NCBI GenBank assembly: GCA_030539285.1
Contig: JAUNSH010000004.1
Span: 1-64,000, forward strand
Reading direction: 5' to 3'
DNA length: 64,000 nt
Origin: Eubacteriales bacterium
Lineage (GTDB): Bacteria > Bacillota > Clostridia > Oscillospirales > Oscillospiraceae
The position numbers and the translations under genes were made by a program. How positions within the stretch are numbered: position 1 is the first letter of the stretch; each line of letters starts with the position of its first letter. Under the pieces are notes generated by a model. That model saw nothing but the letters and a program-made list of their open reading frames with translations. It was not told where the DNA came from and did no database searches. This document shows, piece after piece, positions 1 to 7,780 of the stretch.

Positions 1-13
1 AAAACCCTTGATT

Positions 14-1519
14 TTACTGGCTTTCTTTGCCAATGGTCTTCATCGTCGGGAACAGAATGACCTCGCGGATGGTATCGGCGCCGGTCAGCAGCATAACGCA
101 GCGGTCGATGCCCATGCCCATGCCGCCCGTGGGGGGCATACCGTATTCCAGAGCGGTCAGGAAATCCTCGTCCAGCATCTCCGTCTCGTCGTCGCCCCGC
201 TCCCGCTGCTCGACCTGCTTCTGAAAGCGCTGGCGCTGGTCGATGGGATCATTCAGCTCGGAGTAGGCGTTGGCCAGCTCGCTGTGGCAGATGAACAGCT
301 CGAACCGCTCAGTGAGCCGGGGGTCAATGGGGGAACGCTTGGTCAGGGGGGAGACCTCCACGGGGTACATGGTGATGAAGGTGGGCTGGATCAGGTGCTC
401 CTCCACCTTCTGGTCGAAGCAGGCATACAGGGCATTGCCCCAGGTCTTCTCGGCGGCATCCGCCAGCTCCACGCCCTTGGCCTTGGCAGCAGCCACGGCC
501 TCGGCATCGTCGGTGATGGCGTCAAAGTCGATGCCCACGTACTCCTTGACGGCTTCCACCATAGTCAGCCGCCGCCAGCCGGGGGCCAGATCGATATTCT
601 CACCCATCCACTGGACTTCATAGGTGCCCAAAATCTCCTGAGCCGCGCCGGAGATGATGCCCTCGGCAATGTCCATCATGTCGTGGAAGTCGGCGTAGGC
701 CTGATACAGCTCCACGGTGGTAAACTCGGGGTTGTGCTTGGGATCCATGCCCTCGTTGCGGAAGATGCGGCCCACCTCGTAGACCCGCTCCATGCCGCCC
801 ACGATCAGCCGCTTCAGGGGCAGCTCTGTGGCGATGCGCATATACATATCGATGTCCAGAGTATTGTGGTGGGTGACAAAGGGCCGGGCCGCGGCACCAC
901 CGGCGATGGTGTTCAGAACAGGAGTCTCCACCTCAATATAGTTCCGATCATCCAGATAGCTGCGCAGGAACTTGATGAATTTAGAGCGAATGACAAAATT
1001 CCGCTTGACCTCGGGGTTCACCATCAGGTCAACGTAGCGCTGACGGAAGCGAGTCTCCTTGTCGGTCAGGCCGTGGAATTTTTCGGGCAGGGGCAGCAGG
1101 GACTTACTCAGCAGAGTGGCCTCATGGACACGGACGGAAATTTCGCCCCGCTCGGTCTTGAACACATCGCCCACGACGCCCACGATGTCGCCGATGTCGT
1201 TCTTCTTAAAGCGCTGGAAGGACGCTTCCTCCATCTCGTCAAACTTGACGTAGAGCTGGATGCGGCCGGTGCTGTCCTGCAAGTCGCAGAAGGACACCTT
1301 GCCCATGCCCCGCTTGCTCATGAGACGGCCCGCCAGACGGACAGACTGGCCCTCCATGGCTTCATAATTGGCCTTGATGGCGGCAGAATCGGAAGTAACC
1401 TCAAACCGGGTCTGCACGAAGGGGTCGAAGCCCTCGGCCCGGAGGTTGTCCAGCTTTTCCCGACGGACCCGCACCTGGTCGGACAGGGGCATTTCTGCCT
1501 GGGGTACAAACTTTGCCAT
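14..1519 (-). CDS. lysS: Lysyl-tRNA synthetase, class II
   Basis: Cytoplasmic enzyme that charges tRNA-Lys with lysine using ATP. The 501-residue protein has the normal LysS length and order: an N-terminal OB-fold anticodon-binding domain (about residues 55-145, with GRLMSKRGMGKVSF), then the class II catalytic core. Motif 2 is visible as FRNEGMDPKHNPEFT and motif 3 as GGMGMGIDRCVMLLT near the C-terminus. The start follows the greA stop by three bases, with GAGGG about seven bases upstream, so it is the second gene of a greA-lysS operon, an arrangement common in Clostridia. The stop codon lies just inside the window edge, so the gene is complete. Confidence 0.98.
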   Translation of the reverse strand: MAKFVPQAEMPLSDQVRVRREKLDNLRAEGFDPFVQTRFEVTSDSAAIKANYEAMEGQSVRLAGRLMSKRGMGKVSFCDLQDSTGRIQLYVKFDEMEEASFQRFKKNDIGDIVGVVGDVFKTERGEISVRVHEATLLSKSLLPLPEKFHGLTDKETRFRQRYVDLMVNPEVKRNFVIRSKFIKFLRSYLDDRNYIEVETPVLNTIAGGAAARPFVTHHNTLDIDMYMRIATELPLKRLIVGGMERVYEVGRIFRNEGMDPKHNPEFTTVELYQAYADFHDMMDIAEGIISGAAQEILGTYEVQWMGENIDLAPGWRRLTMVEAVKEYVGIDFDAITDDAEAVAAAKAKGVELADAAEKTWGNALYACFDQKVEEHLIQPTFITMYPVEVSPLTKRSPIDPRLTERFELFICHSELANAYSELNDPIDQRQRFQKQVEQRERGDDETEMLDEDFLTALEYGMPPTGGMGMGIDRCVMLLTGADTIREVILFPTMKTIGKESQ

Positions 1520-1522
1520 GGC

Positions 1523-1999
1523 TCAGCCCTCACGGGTGACGCTGATCACCTTCATGGTGAAGGAACCAACGGGAGCGTTGACGGTGAAGCTTTCGCCGGC
1601 AGCCTTGCCGACAATGCTGCGGCCGAAGGGAGAGTCGTCGGAGAGCTTGCCCTCCATGGGGTTGGCTTCCTGAGAGCCGGTGATGCGGTAGGTGGTCTGC
1701 TTGCCCTTATCGTCCTCGACAACGACAGTGCAGCCCAGGCCCACACGGCCGGAGGCCTCGTTCTCGTCCTCGATGATGACGGCGTGGGACAGGATGTCCT
1801 CGATCTCGGCAATGCGGCCGTAGAGCTTGGCCTGCTCGTTCTTGGCGGCATCGTACTCGGAGTTTTCGGACAAGTCGCCGTAGGAGCGGGCTTCCGCGAT
1901 CATGGCGGCGACCTCACGCTCCCGGGTGGTCTTCAGGTAGTTCAGTTCCTTTTCCAGGTCGGCCAGCCGCAGGCTGGTAATTTTGTATTCCTTAGCCAT
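1523..1999 (-). CDS. greA: Transcription elongation factor GreA
   Basis: Binds the secondary channel of RNA polymerase and stimulates cleavage of backtracked transcripts. The 158-residue protein starts MAKEYKITS. It has the N-terminal antiparallel coiled coil (about residues 10-75) with the acidic tip motif GDLSENSEY, whose acidic residues act in transcript cleavage in the family, and a C-terminal FKBP-like domain (about 80-158). The frame stays open further upstream, but the ATG at 1999 is chosen because GAAAGGA lies at the right distance and the upstream part overlaps the promoter at 2043-2071. First gene of the operon with lysS. Confidence 0.97.
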   Translation of the reverse strand: MAKEYKITSLRLADLEKELNYLKTTREREVAAMIAEARSYGDLSENSEYDAAKNEQAKLYGRIAEIEDILSHAVIIEDENEASGRVGLGCTVVVEDDKGKQTTYRITGSQEANPMEGKLSDDSPFGRSIVGKAAGESFTVNAPVGSFTMKVISVTREG

Positions 2000-2042
2000 A
2001 TTCAAAAATCCTTTCTCAGAAATAATTCTCATAGTCCCAAAC

Positions 2043-2071
2043 ATTATAGTGGATGATTTCCATACAGTCAA
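2043..2071 (-). promoter_or_regulatory. greA-lysS promoter
   Basis: On the minus strand, TTGACT and TATAAT are separated by exactly 17 bases, about 45 bases upstream of the greA start codon. This is a near-consensus vegetative promoter. Confidence 0.8.
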
Positions 2072-2098
2072 GGAATTTTTCCTAAAAAGTGAATAATT

Positions 2099-2123
2099 CA
2101 GCCTTTCCCGGCGGGGAAGGCTG
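2099..2123 (-). terminator. Hairpin downstream of the SdpI-like gene
   Basis: An 11-bp GC-rich stem with one G-U pair and a three-base loop lies between the SdpI-like gene and greA. On the minus strand it is followed by AATTATT and then further T-rich sequence. It is a plausible but weak intrinsic terminator for the sdpR-sdpI transcript. Confidence 0.45.
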
Positions 2124-2137
2124 TCGAAAAAGCAGCC

Positions 2138-2247
2138 CCGTAGGGGGCGATGCCCACATCGCCCCCTTGCCAGACTCCGAATTCGCAGAAAACAATCTAT
2201 CTTCGATCACTTCTACTGCGGGCCGATGTGGGCATCGGCCCCTACGG
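2138..2247. repeat. Intergenic repeat family A, copy 1
   Basis: A 110-bp element with imperfect 28-bp terminal inverted repeats beginning CCGTAGGGG and containing GATGCCCACATCG. Its ends and parts of its interior (for example GAATTCGC) recur at 16050-16160 and 49614-49724. It carries no ORF. It is a MITE-like or large REP-like element between greA and the SdpI-like gene. Confidence 0.85.
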
Positions 2248-2265
2248 TAAGGAAAATACAGGCTT

Positions 2266-3342
2266 TTATTGCGTTCTCTCCAACAACTGCCGGTAAATTT
2301 CCTGTGTCTCAGCCTTATCTTTGCCGCTGAGCACCAGCGTCTTGCCGTTGACCTTCATCACCACGCAGGCTTCGGGATTGTAATAGGTATAGCGGGTGTA
2401 ATTGCCGAATTCCTCGTTCTCGAAGGTACCCAGCAGCAGCCGGAAGCTGCCCACACCAAAAACCCGGCTTCCCTCTACACTGCCTTCCCGGTATTCAACG
2501 TTCTCCACCCGGTCATAGAAGACCGTCAGATCGTCGTAGAAGCTGGCTTTAACGGAGAAATAATCATCAGAAAAGGTGGTCTCCACCCTGCCGGTGAACA
2601 GGGTCACTGCCACCAACGCCAGAACCAGCGCCAGCGCGATCAGGCTGAGCTTTCCGGCTTTGGTATGCGCGCTGGGAACGGGCTTCAGCTCCTCTCCCCG
2701 CTTCACCTGTCCGCGGTAGTAGAAATAGGAATAGGCAATGGGGATCACCCCCAGCAGCACTGCCCCGACAATCATGACCCCGGCGTTCCACCCGGCGGGC
2801 AGCAGGGCGCACAGCATCATCACCGCGCCGCCGATCATCCAGACCCGTCCGCCAAAGCGGTGGGTGGCGTTCCAGTTTTCCTCGCTGGTGTACGTCCAGG
2901 GCACCTTGATGCCGATGGTGTAGTTCTGGCGGCATTTGGGCAGGTAGTTGCCGATGGCAATGAACATCAGGCCGATGGCGGCGACCATAATGCCGCTGAC
3001 AGATACCTTGACCCCCAGAGCAAGAGAATACATGATGGCGCCGCAGACGTTGGACAGTACCGGCATGATCCAGACCATCAGCCGGATGGGCTTCCAGTTC
3101 CTGCCCTGATTCTTGGGGTCCTTCGCTGTGACCAGGATGCACAGCCAGTGTCCGGCCAGCAGACACAGATAGGGCACGAACACCGCGAAGGGAAGACTGC
3201 CGCAGCCGTCTGGCTGGCCGTCAAAGCCCCAGTGGGTAGTCATGGTTTCGGGGAGTTTGTTCCAGAGGATCAGGCCAATCAGAATGGGGAATAAAATTAC
3301 CGAAGAGGAAACGATCAGTTCCATTTTATGCTTGCGAATCAC
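2266..3342 (-). CDS. SdpI-family / DUF1648 membrane protein
   Basis: A 358-residue integral membrane protein. The N-terminal segment with KLPETMTTHWGFDGQPDG is the DUF1648 signature, followed by an SdpI-like region (NYLPKCRQNYTIGIKVPWT, about residues 133-155). About seven hydrophobic segments are visible, near 7-28, 50-73, 86-111, 115-135, 166-210 (two) and 233-252, then a soluble C-terminal domain of about 100 residues. In Bacillus subtilis SdpI gives immunity to the SdpC toxin and sequesters the ArsR-type repressor SdpR. The SdpR-like gene directly upstream fits a similar signalling pair, but no toxin gene is present. The protein is longer than B. subtilis SdpI (about 207 residues). Start is GTG at 3342 with AGGAGGT upstream. 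Confidence 0.85.
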   Translation of the reverse strand: MIRKHKMELIVSSSVILFPILIGLILWNKLPETMTTHWGFDGQPDGCGSLPFAVFVPYLCLLAGHWLCILVTAKDPKNQGRNWKPIRLMVWIMPVLSNVCGAIMYSLALGVKVSVSGIMVAAIGLMFIAIGNYLPKCRQNYTIGIKVPWTYTSEENWNATHRFGGRVWMIGGAVMMLCALLPAGWNAGVMIVGAVLLGVIPIAYSYFYYRGQVKRGEELKPVPSAHTKAGKLSLIALALVLALVAVTLFTGRVETTFSDDYFSVKASFYDDLTVFYDRVENVEYREGSVEGSRVFGVGSFRLLLGTFENEEFGNYTRYTYYNPEACVVMKVNGKTLVLSGKDKAETQEIYRQLLERTQ

Positions 3343-3388
3343 AAGGCACCTCCTGTGCGCGTTCCGCCGCGGTGGGCGGTAATCAATT

Positions 3389-3688
3389 TCAAATTTCGTT
3401 ATTTTTTGGCTCCGAAGGGTCAGTTGTCTCCCCTTTTAAATCGGAGATCCACAGCAAAATTTCCTCCAGAACCGAGGCGTTCAGCTCATAAAAAATGTAC
3501 TTGCCGTCCCGGGTGTCCTCAATCAGGTCGGCTTCCTTTAATACCGACAGGTGCCGGGACACGGCGGCGGCGGTGATGTCGAAATGCTCGGCGATTTCCC
3601 CGGCGGAGTGCTTCCCGTTTTTCAGCAGGTTCAAAATCTCCCGCCGGGTGGGATCTGCCAGCGCTTTCAGCGTCTGCTGCAAGCCCAT
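3389..3688 (-). CDS. ArsR-family autorepressor, SdpR-like
   Basis: A 99-residue winged-helix repressor. It begins MGLQQTLKALADPTRREIL, the canonical ArsR/SdpR opening, and has a recognition helix region with HFDITAAAVSRHLSVLKEA (about residues 32-50). No metal-binding cysteine motif (ELCVCD) is present, so it is probably not a metal sensor. The ATG at 3688 is chosen over two in-frame ATGs upstream because GGAGGA lies six bases before it. It is followed by the SdpI-like gene, and its promoter is flanked by two matching palindromes (3713-3734, 3771-3790), which suggests autorepression. Confidence 0.9.
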   Translation of the reverse strand: MGLQQTLKALADPTRREILNLLKNGKHSAGEIAEHFDITAAAVSRHLSVLKEADLIEDTRDGKYIFYELNASVLEEILLWISDLKGETTDPSEPKNNEI

Positions 3689-3712
3689 GTTGTTTCCTCC
3701 TTCCATATTTAA

Positions 3713-3734
3713 CATTTAACTTAACTGTTAAATG
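3713..3734. promoter_or_regulatory. Putative SdpR-like operator O1
   Basis: Perfect inverted repeat CATTTAAC, six bases, GTTAAATG. It lies directly downstream of the -10 box of the repressor promoter, covering the expected transcription start. The same half-sites and spacing recur in O2. Confidence 0.75.
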
Positions 3735-3735
3735 A

Positions 3736-3764
3736 AGTATAGCACAGGGCGCTCATAATGTCAA
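3736..3764 (-). promoter_or_regulatory. sdpR-sdpI promoter
   Basis: Minus-strand TTGACA, 17 bases, TATACT. The two palindromes O1 and O2 sit immediately on either side, so repressor binding would occlude it. Confidence 0.8.
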
Positions 3765-3770
3765 GCATTT

Positions 3771-3790
3771 ATTTAACCAATTCGTTAAAT
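3771..3790. promoter_or_regulatory. Putative SdpR-like operator O2
   Basis: Perfect inverted repeat ATTTAAC, six bases, GTTAAAT, centred about 57 bp from O1. It lies just upstream of the -35 box of both the repressor gene and the divergent larE promoter, so it could affect both. Confidence 0.7.
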
Positions 3791-3800
3791 GTTTGTCCTA

Positions 3801-3829
3801 TTGATAACTGACCCCGAAAATGCTATAAT
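3801..3829 (+). promoter_or_regulatory. larE-larB-larC promoter
   Basis: TTGATA, 17 bases, TATAAT on the plus strand, about 30 bases before the larE start codon. The -35 box starts 11 bp from operator O2. Confidence 0.8.
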
Positions 3830-3859
3830 ATTACAAAATTCCTGCCCATGGAGGTCACC

Positions 3860-4606
3860 ATGAACTTGATCCAGTTTTGGAAAGAGAACCCCAAGGCCGC
3901 CATTGCCTTTTCCGGCGGCGTGGACTCGGCGTACCTGCTGTACTCCGCCGTTCAGTCCGGCGCTGATGTGAAAGCCTATTACGCGAAAACCGCCTTTCAG
4001 CCCGCCTTTGAATTGGAGGACGCGAAAAAGCTGGCAAACCAGCTGGGCGCAAAGATGGAGATTCTCCCCATGGATGTTCTCAGCGTGCCGAATGTGGCTG
4101 AAAACCCGAAAAACCGGTGCTATTATTGCAAAACAGCTCTGTTTACTGCCATAACTGCCGCTGCGGAGAAGGACGGATTCTCTCTTCTGCTGGACGGCAC
4201 CAACGCTTCCGACGAGGTTTCCGACCGGCCTGGAATGCAGGCTTTGCGGGAACTTTCCGTCCGCTCTCCCCTGCGGGAGTGCAATCTTACCAAGCAGGAG
4301 ATTCGGCGGCTGTCCAAAGAAGCAGGTCTTTTCACCCACGACAAGCCCGCCTACGCCTGCCTTGCCACCCGCATTCCCACCGGGGACGTGATCACCCCGG
4401 AAAAGCTGGCCCGGGCAGAGGAAGCCGAAGGATATCTGCACAGCCTTGGTCTGCGGGATTTTCGGGTGCGGACGCTGGGAGATGCTGCCCGGATCCAGGT
4501 CAGGTCATCCGACATAAACAAGGTACTGCAAAATACGGATTCCATTCTTTCCCATTTGAAAAAACTGTATTCCGGCGTCGTGCTGGATTTGGAGGTGCGC
4601 CCATGA
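3860..4606 (+). CDS. larE: Sulfur transferase LarE (nickel-pincer cofactor synthesis)
   Basis: ATP-dependent enzyme that adenylates and thiolates the pyridinium dicarboxylate precursor of the nickel-pincer nucleotide. The 248-residue protein has the PP-loop SGGVDS at residues 18-23 and a second conserved segment DGTNASDE (about 112-119). Cys167 in PAYACLATR matches the sulfur-donor cysteine of the Lactobacillus enzyme. Cys87 and Cys90 (RCYYCK) add the two further cysteines found in LarE proteins reported to use a [4Fe-4S] cluster, so this copy is probably catalytic rather than sacrificial (inference). Start at 3860 is chosen because GGAGGT lies five to ten bases before it; an in-frame ATG at 3848 overlaps that site. 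The stop overlaps larB. Confidence 0.95.
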   Translation: MNLIQFWKENPKAAIAFSGGVDSAYLLYSAVQSGADVKAYYAKTAFQPAFELEDAKKLANQLGAKMEILPMDVLSVPNVAENPKNRCYYCKTALFTAITAAAEKDGFSLLLDGTNASDEVSDRPGMQALRELSVRSPLRECNLTKQEIRRLSKEAGLFTHDKPAYACLATRIPTGDVITPEKLARAEEAEGYLHSLGLRDFRVRTLGDAARIQVRSSDINKVLQNTDSILSHLKKLYSGVVLDLEVRP

Positions 4607-5358
4607 ATTCCGATATCCGCAAACTTTTGGAGGACGTCCAGTCCGGCGCGGTCAGCGTGGACGACGCGTTATTGAAAATTAAAATGTCCCCCTTCGAGGA
4701 CATTGGCTACGCGAAAGTAGATCTGCACCGCCGGGTACGTCAGGGAGCTGCCGAGGTGATCTACGGCGCGGGCAAGACCCCGGAACAGATCGCGGGGATC
4801 ATCGAATCCATGTGCCGCCACGGACAGAGCCGTATTCTGATCACCCGGATGAATGAGGAAGCGGCGGAATTTGTTGCAAAAACCACCTCATTGGACTACC
4901 GCAAAGACGCAAAAGTGGGCATTGTCGGCGGTTTCCCGGAGCCGGACGGCATCGGCAAAATCGTCATCGCCACCGGCGGCACCAGCGACATTCCCGTCGC
5001 GGAGGAAGCGGCCCTGACGGCGGAAATCTTAGGCAGCAAGGTGGTTCGGCTGTACGATGTAGGCGTTTCCGGGGTGCACCGGCTGCTGGCCCATATGGAC
5101 CTCATCATGGAAGCCAGCGTGGTCATCGCCATTGCGGGCATGGAAGGGGCACTGGCCAGCGTGGTGGGCGGCCTTGCGGACTGCCCGGTGATCGCGGTGC
5201 CCACCAGCGTGGGCTATGGCGCCTCTTTCGGCGGCATCTCCGCATTGCTCAGTATGCTCAATTCCTGCGCCAGCGGCGTCAGCGTGGTGAACATCGACAA
5301 CGGCTTCGGCGCGGGATTTCTGGCCAACCGCATCAACCATATGGAGGTCAAAAAATGA
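4603..5358 (+). CDS. larB: Pyridinium-3,5-biscarboxylic acid mononucleotide synthase LarB
   Basis: LarB carboxylates and hydrolyses nicotinic acid adenine dinucleotide, the first step of nickel-pincer nucleotide synthesis. The 251-residue protein has an N-terminal helical part (about 1-100) and a C-terminal PurE/AIR-carboxylase-like domain with GGFPEPDGIGKIVIATGGTSD and VVGGLADCPVIAVPTSVG. The ATG overlaps the larE stop (ATGA), showing translational coupling. The frame stays open far upstream inside larE but only the ATG at 4603 gives a LarB-like N-terminus. It overlaps larC by four bases. Confidence 0.95.
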   Translation: MNSDIRKLLEDVQSGAVSVDDALLKIKMSPFEDIGYAKVDLHRRVRQGAAEVIYGAGKTPEQIAGIIESMCRHGQSRILITRMNEEAAEFVAKTTSLDYRKDAKVGIVGGFPEPDGIGKIVIATGGTSDIPVAEEAALTAEILGSKVVRLYDVGVSGVHRLLAHMDLIMEASVVIAIAGMEGALASVVGGLADCPVIAVPTSVGYGASFGGISALLSMLNSCASGVSVVNIDNGFGAGFLANRINHMEVKK

Positions 5359-6521
5359 GGACGCTGTACTTAGACTGCGGCATGGGCGCCGCCGGGGATA
5401 TGCTTACCGCCGCCCTGCTGGAGCTGCTGCCGGATAAGGACTCTTTTGTAGAGGAACTGAACGCTCTGGGCATTCCCGGTGTGGTTTTCACTGCGGAAAA
5501 ATGTGAAAAATGCGGCATTACGGGCACCCACATGAAGGTAACGGTTCACGGTGAAGAGGAAGATGACACCCCACATCATCACCACGGCAGCATGGGGGAC
5601 ATCCGCAGCATTGTCAGCAGTCTGCCCATCCCCACCATGGTGAAGCTGGATATCCTGTCCGTTTATGAGGAAATCGCTCAGGCGGAGAGCCACGTTCACG
5701 GCGTGCCTGTGGAGCAGATCCACTTCCACGAGGTGGGCACCATGGATGCCATTGCCGACGTGACCGCTGTATGCCTGCTGCTGCACAAGCTTGCTCCCGA
5801 CAGGATCGTTTCCTCCCCCGTTCACGTTGGCAGTGGGCAGGTGCGCTGCGCCCACGGCATTCTGCCGGTGCCCGCTCCCGCCACAGCCTATCTTCTGCGG
5901 GACATTCCCATTTACGGAGGCGAAATTCAGGGCGAGCTGTGCACCCCCACCGGGGCGGCGCTGCTGAAGCACTTCTCTGCGGAATTTGGGGAGATGCCCA
6001 TGATGAAGGTGCAGGCCATCGGCTACGGCATGGGAAAGAAGGACTTTCCCCGGGCCAACTGCGTTCGGGCCATGCTGGGAGATAGGTCAGACCCCGGCGA
6101 CACCATTGTGGAGCTTCGCTGCAATGTAGACGACATGACCGGGGAGGCCATTGGCTTTGCGCTGGAACGGCTGCTGGACAGTGGTGCGCTGGACGCCTTC
6201 ACCGTCCCCATCGGCATGAAAAAATCCCGGCCCGGGGTGCTGATCACGGTGCTCTGCCGGGAGGATCAGAAAAACACCATGGTACACCTTCTTTTAAAGC
6301 ATACCACCACCCTGGGGGTTCGGGAATTTCCCTGCCGGCGTTACACCCTGAACCGCACTGTGGAAACCGTGGACACGCCCTACGGTCCTGTGCGGAAGAA
6401 GGTCAGCTCCGGCTATGGTGTCCATAAAGAGAAATACGAATACGACGATCTGGCTAAAATCGCGAGAGAGCAGAATCTGTCAATTTCCGAATTATCAAGC
6501 AAAATATGCCCCGATTCTTAA
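5355..6521 (+). CDS. larC: Nickel chelatase LarC (nickel insertion into pincer cofactor)
   Basis: CTP-dependent cyclometallase that inserts nickel into the bisthiocarboxylated pincer nucleotide. The 388-residue protein starts MRTLYLDCGMGAAGDM, as LarC proteins do, and has a histidine run at residues 74-77 after an acidic stretch, plausibly for nickel binding. VEQIHFHEVGTMDAIADV (about 118-135) is a family block. In Lactobacillus plantarum LarC is made from two frames by frameshifting; here it is one uninterrupted frame. It is the last gene of larE-larB-larC; no larA (lactate racemase) is in the window. The stop codon lies in the loop of the terminator hairpin at 6508-6533. Confidence 0.95.
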   Translation: MRTLYLDCGMGAAGDMLTAALLELLPDKDSFVEELNALGIPGVVFTAEKCEKCGITGTHMKVTVHGEEEDDTPHHHHGSMGDIRSIVSSLPIPTMVKLDILSVYEEIAQAESHVHGVPVEQIHFHEVGTMDAIADVTAVCLLLHKLAPDRIVSSPVHVGSGQVRCAHGILPVPAPATAYLLRDIPIYGGEIQGELCTPTGAALLKHFSAEFGEMPMMKVQAIGYGMGKKDFPRANCVRAMLGDRSDPGDTIVELRCNVDDMTGEAIGFALERLLDSGALDAFTVPIGMKKSRPGVLITVLCREDQKNTMVHLLLKHTTTLGVREFPCRRYTLNRTVETVDTPYGPVRKKVSSGYGVHKEKYEYDDLAKIAREQNLSISELSSKICPDS

Positions 6522-6533
6522 GTGAATCGGGGC
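6508..6533 (+). terminator. lar operon terminator
   Basis: Perfect 10-bp stem GCCCCGATTC / GAATCGGGGC with a six-base loop and a following TTATTT. The larC stop codon is within the loop, so translation of the last codons overlaps the hairpin. Confidence 0.85.
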
Positions 6534-6578
6534 TTATTTCCTATAATATCAACTTAACGAAGCAATTTCCTGTTTTGC

Positions 6579-7721
6579 TTATTTCAGCGCCTTGATCGCC
6601 GCCTGAAGCTGGGGGTCATCGGCGTTTTGAATGGTGCCGTAGTAGATGGCTGCGGCGGTCTCCTCGTCCACGTCCACCTGAACATCCGGGGTAACCCCCT
6701 TGTCAATCAGGGAATTGCCCTTGGGAGTAAAATACTTGCCGGTGGACAGGGCCACGGCGGAGCCGTCGCCCAGCTGGATGGTCTGCTGGTAGTAGCCCTT
6801 GCCGACTGTGGATTCACCGACCACCACCGCCGCTTCGTGTTCCTGTAGGGCAGCCGCGAAGAATTCCGCGGCAGAATAGCTGCTGCCGTTGACCAGCACC
6901 GCCATGGGCATATCAAGATAACTTGCGTCTGAGGTATCCACCTTTTCCTTGCCATCATAGCTGACGCTGCGGAACAGGTCGCCCTCCGGCAGCAGATAGT
7001 CAAGGACCTTCACCAGCTCGTCGGCAAAGCCGCCGGGGTTGTTGCGCACATCCAGGATCAGCTTTTCCGCTCCCTCGGCCTGAAGCTTTTCAATGGCGGC
7101 AATGGTCTCCGAAGCGCAGCGTTCATCAAAATTGTTGATTTTCACCAGACCGATGCCGTCTTCCAGCAGTTCTCCCTCGGCGACGGCCTGCTCGATCCGG
7201 CGGCGCTCCACCGTGAGGGTCATGTGCTCGCCCTTGCGCATAATGGTCATGGACACCTTCGTGCCCTCCTGGCCCTTCACCAGCGCGGCTACCTCTTCGG
7301 TGGTCATGCCCCGGACATCCTGCCCCTCCACGCCAATGAGCAGGTCATTCAATTCAATACCCGCTTCCTCGGCGGGGCCGCCTTCCGTGACCATGACGAC
7401 CAAGAAGCCGGAATCATCCTCCTGGGGCTGAATGGTAATGCCCACGCCTACATAGGCATTCTCCTCCTGCTCCCGGTGGGCATCATAGTCGCTGGCGGAA
7501 ATATAGTAGCTCCAGCGGTCTCCGGTGGCCTTCACCATGGCGGCGGCAGCGGCATCCTCCAACGTTTCGGTGTTCGCTTCGCCGATAAAGCGGTCCTCAA
7601 TAAGGGCTTCCAGCCGGTCCAGCTTGGAGGGCGGGTTCGTACCCACCATTGCCAGTGTGATCACCGTCGCCAGCATGGCTACCAGCACATAAGAACCGAT
7701 GGTAAGTAGTTTCTTTTTCAC
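6579..7721 (-). CDS. S41 family C-terminal processing peptidase (CtpA-like)
   Basis: A membrane-anchored serine protease of 380 residues. One N-terminal transmembrane segment (about 6-28) is followed by an extracytoplasmic PDZ domain (about 90-170, GPAEEAGIELNDLLIGV) and the S41 core. The catalytic Ser lies in NGSSYSAAEFF and the general-base Lys in STVGKGYYQQ. It is the last gene after ftsE, ftsX and two M23 hydrolases, a Firmicute order in which the protease probably processes cell-wall proteins (inference). The GTG at 7721 is chosen because GAGGTG lies about seven bases upstream; an in-frame GTG at 7751 has no such site. Confidence 0.93.
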   Translation of the reverse strand: MKKKLLTIGSYVLVAMLATVITLAMVGTNPPSKLDRLEALIEDRFIGEANTETLEDAAAAAMVKATGDRWSYYISASDYDAHREQEENAYVGVGITIQPQEDDSGFLVVMVTEGGPAEEAGIELNDLLIGVEGQDVRGMTTEEVAALVKGQEGTKVSMTIMRKGEHMTLTVERRRIEQAVAEGELLEDGIGLVKINNFDERCASETIAAIEKLQAEGAEKLILDVRNNPGGFADELVKVLDYLLPEGDLFRSVSYDGKEKVDTSDASYLDMPMAVLVNGSSYSAAEFFAAALQEHEAAVVVGESTVGKGYYQQTIQLGDGSAVALSTGKYFTPKGNSLIDKGVTPDVQVDVDEETAAAIYYGTIQNADDPQLQAAIKALK

Positions 7722-7780
7722 TTCCAACACCTCACATAGAAAGCTTCCCACAGCCCGAAGCCCAGGCTGTGGGAAAGGAA

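Noticed and set aside
8..2056. Long plus-strand open frame of 682 codons opposite lysS and greA
   Set aside because: It is antisense to two clear genes, has low-complexity His/Gly/Leu composition and no ribosome binding site.
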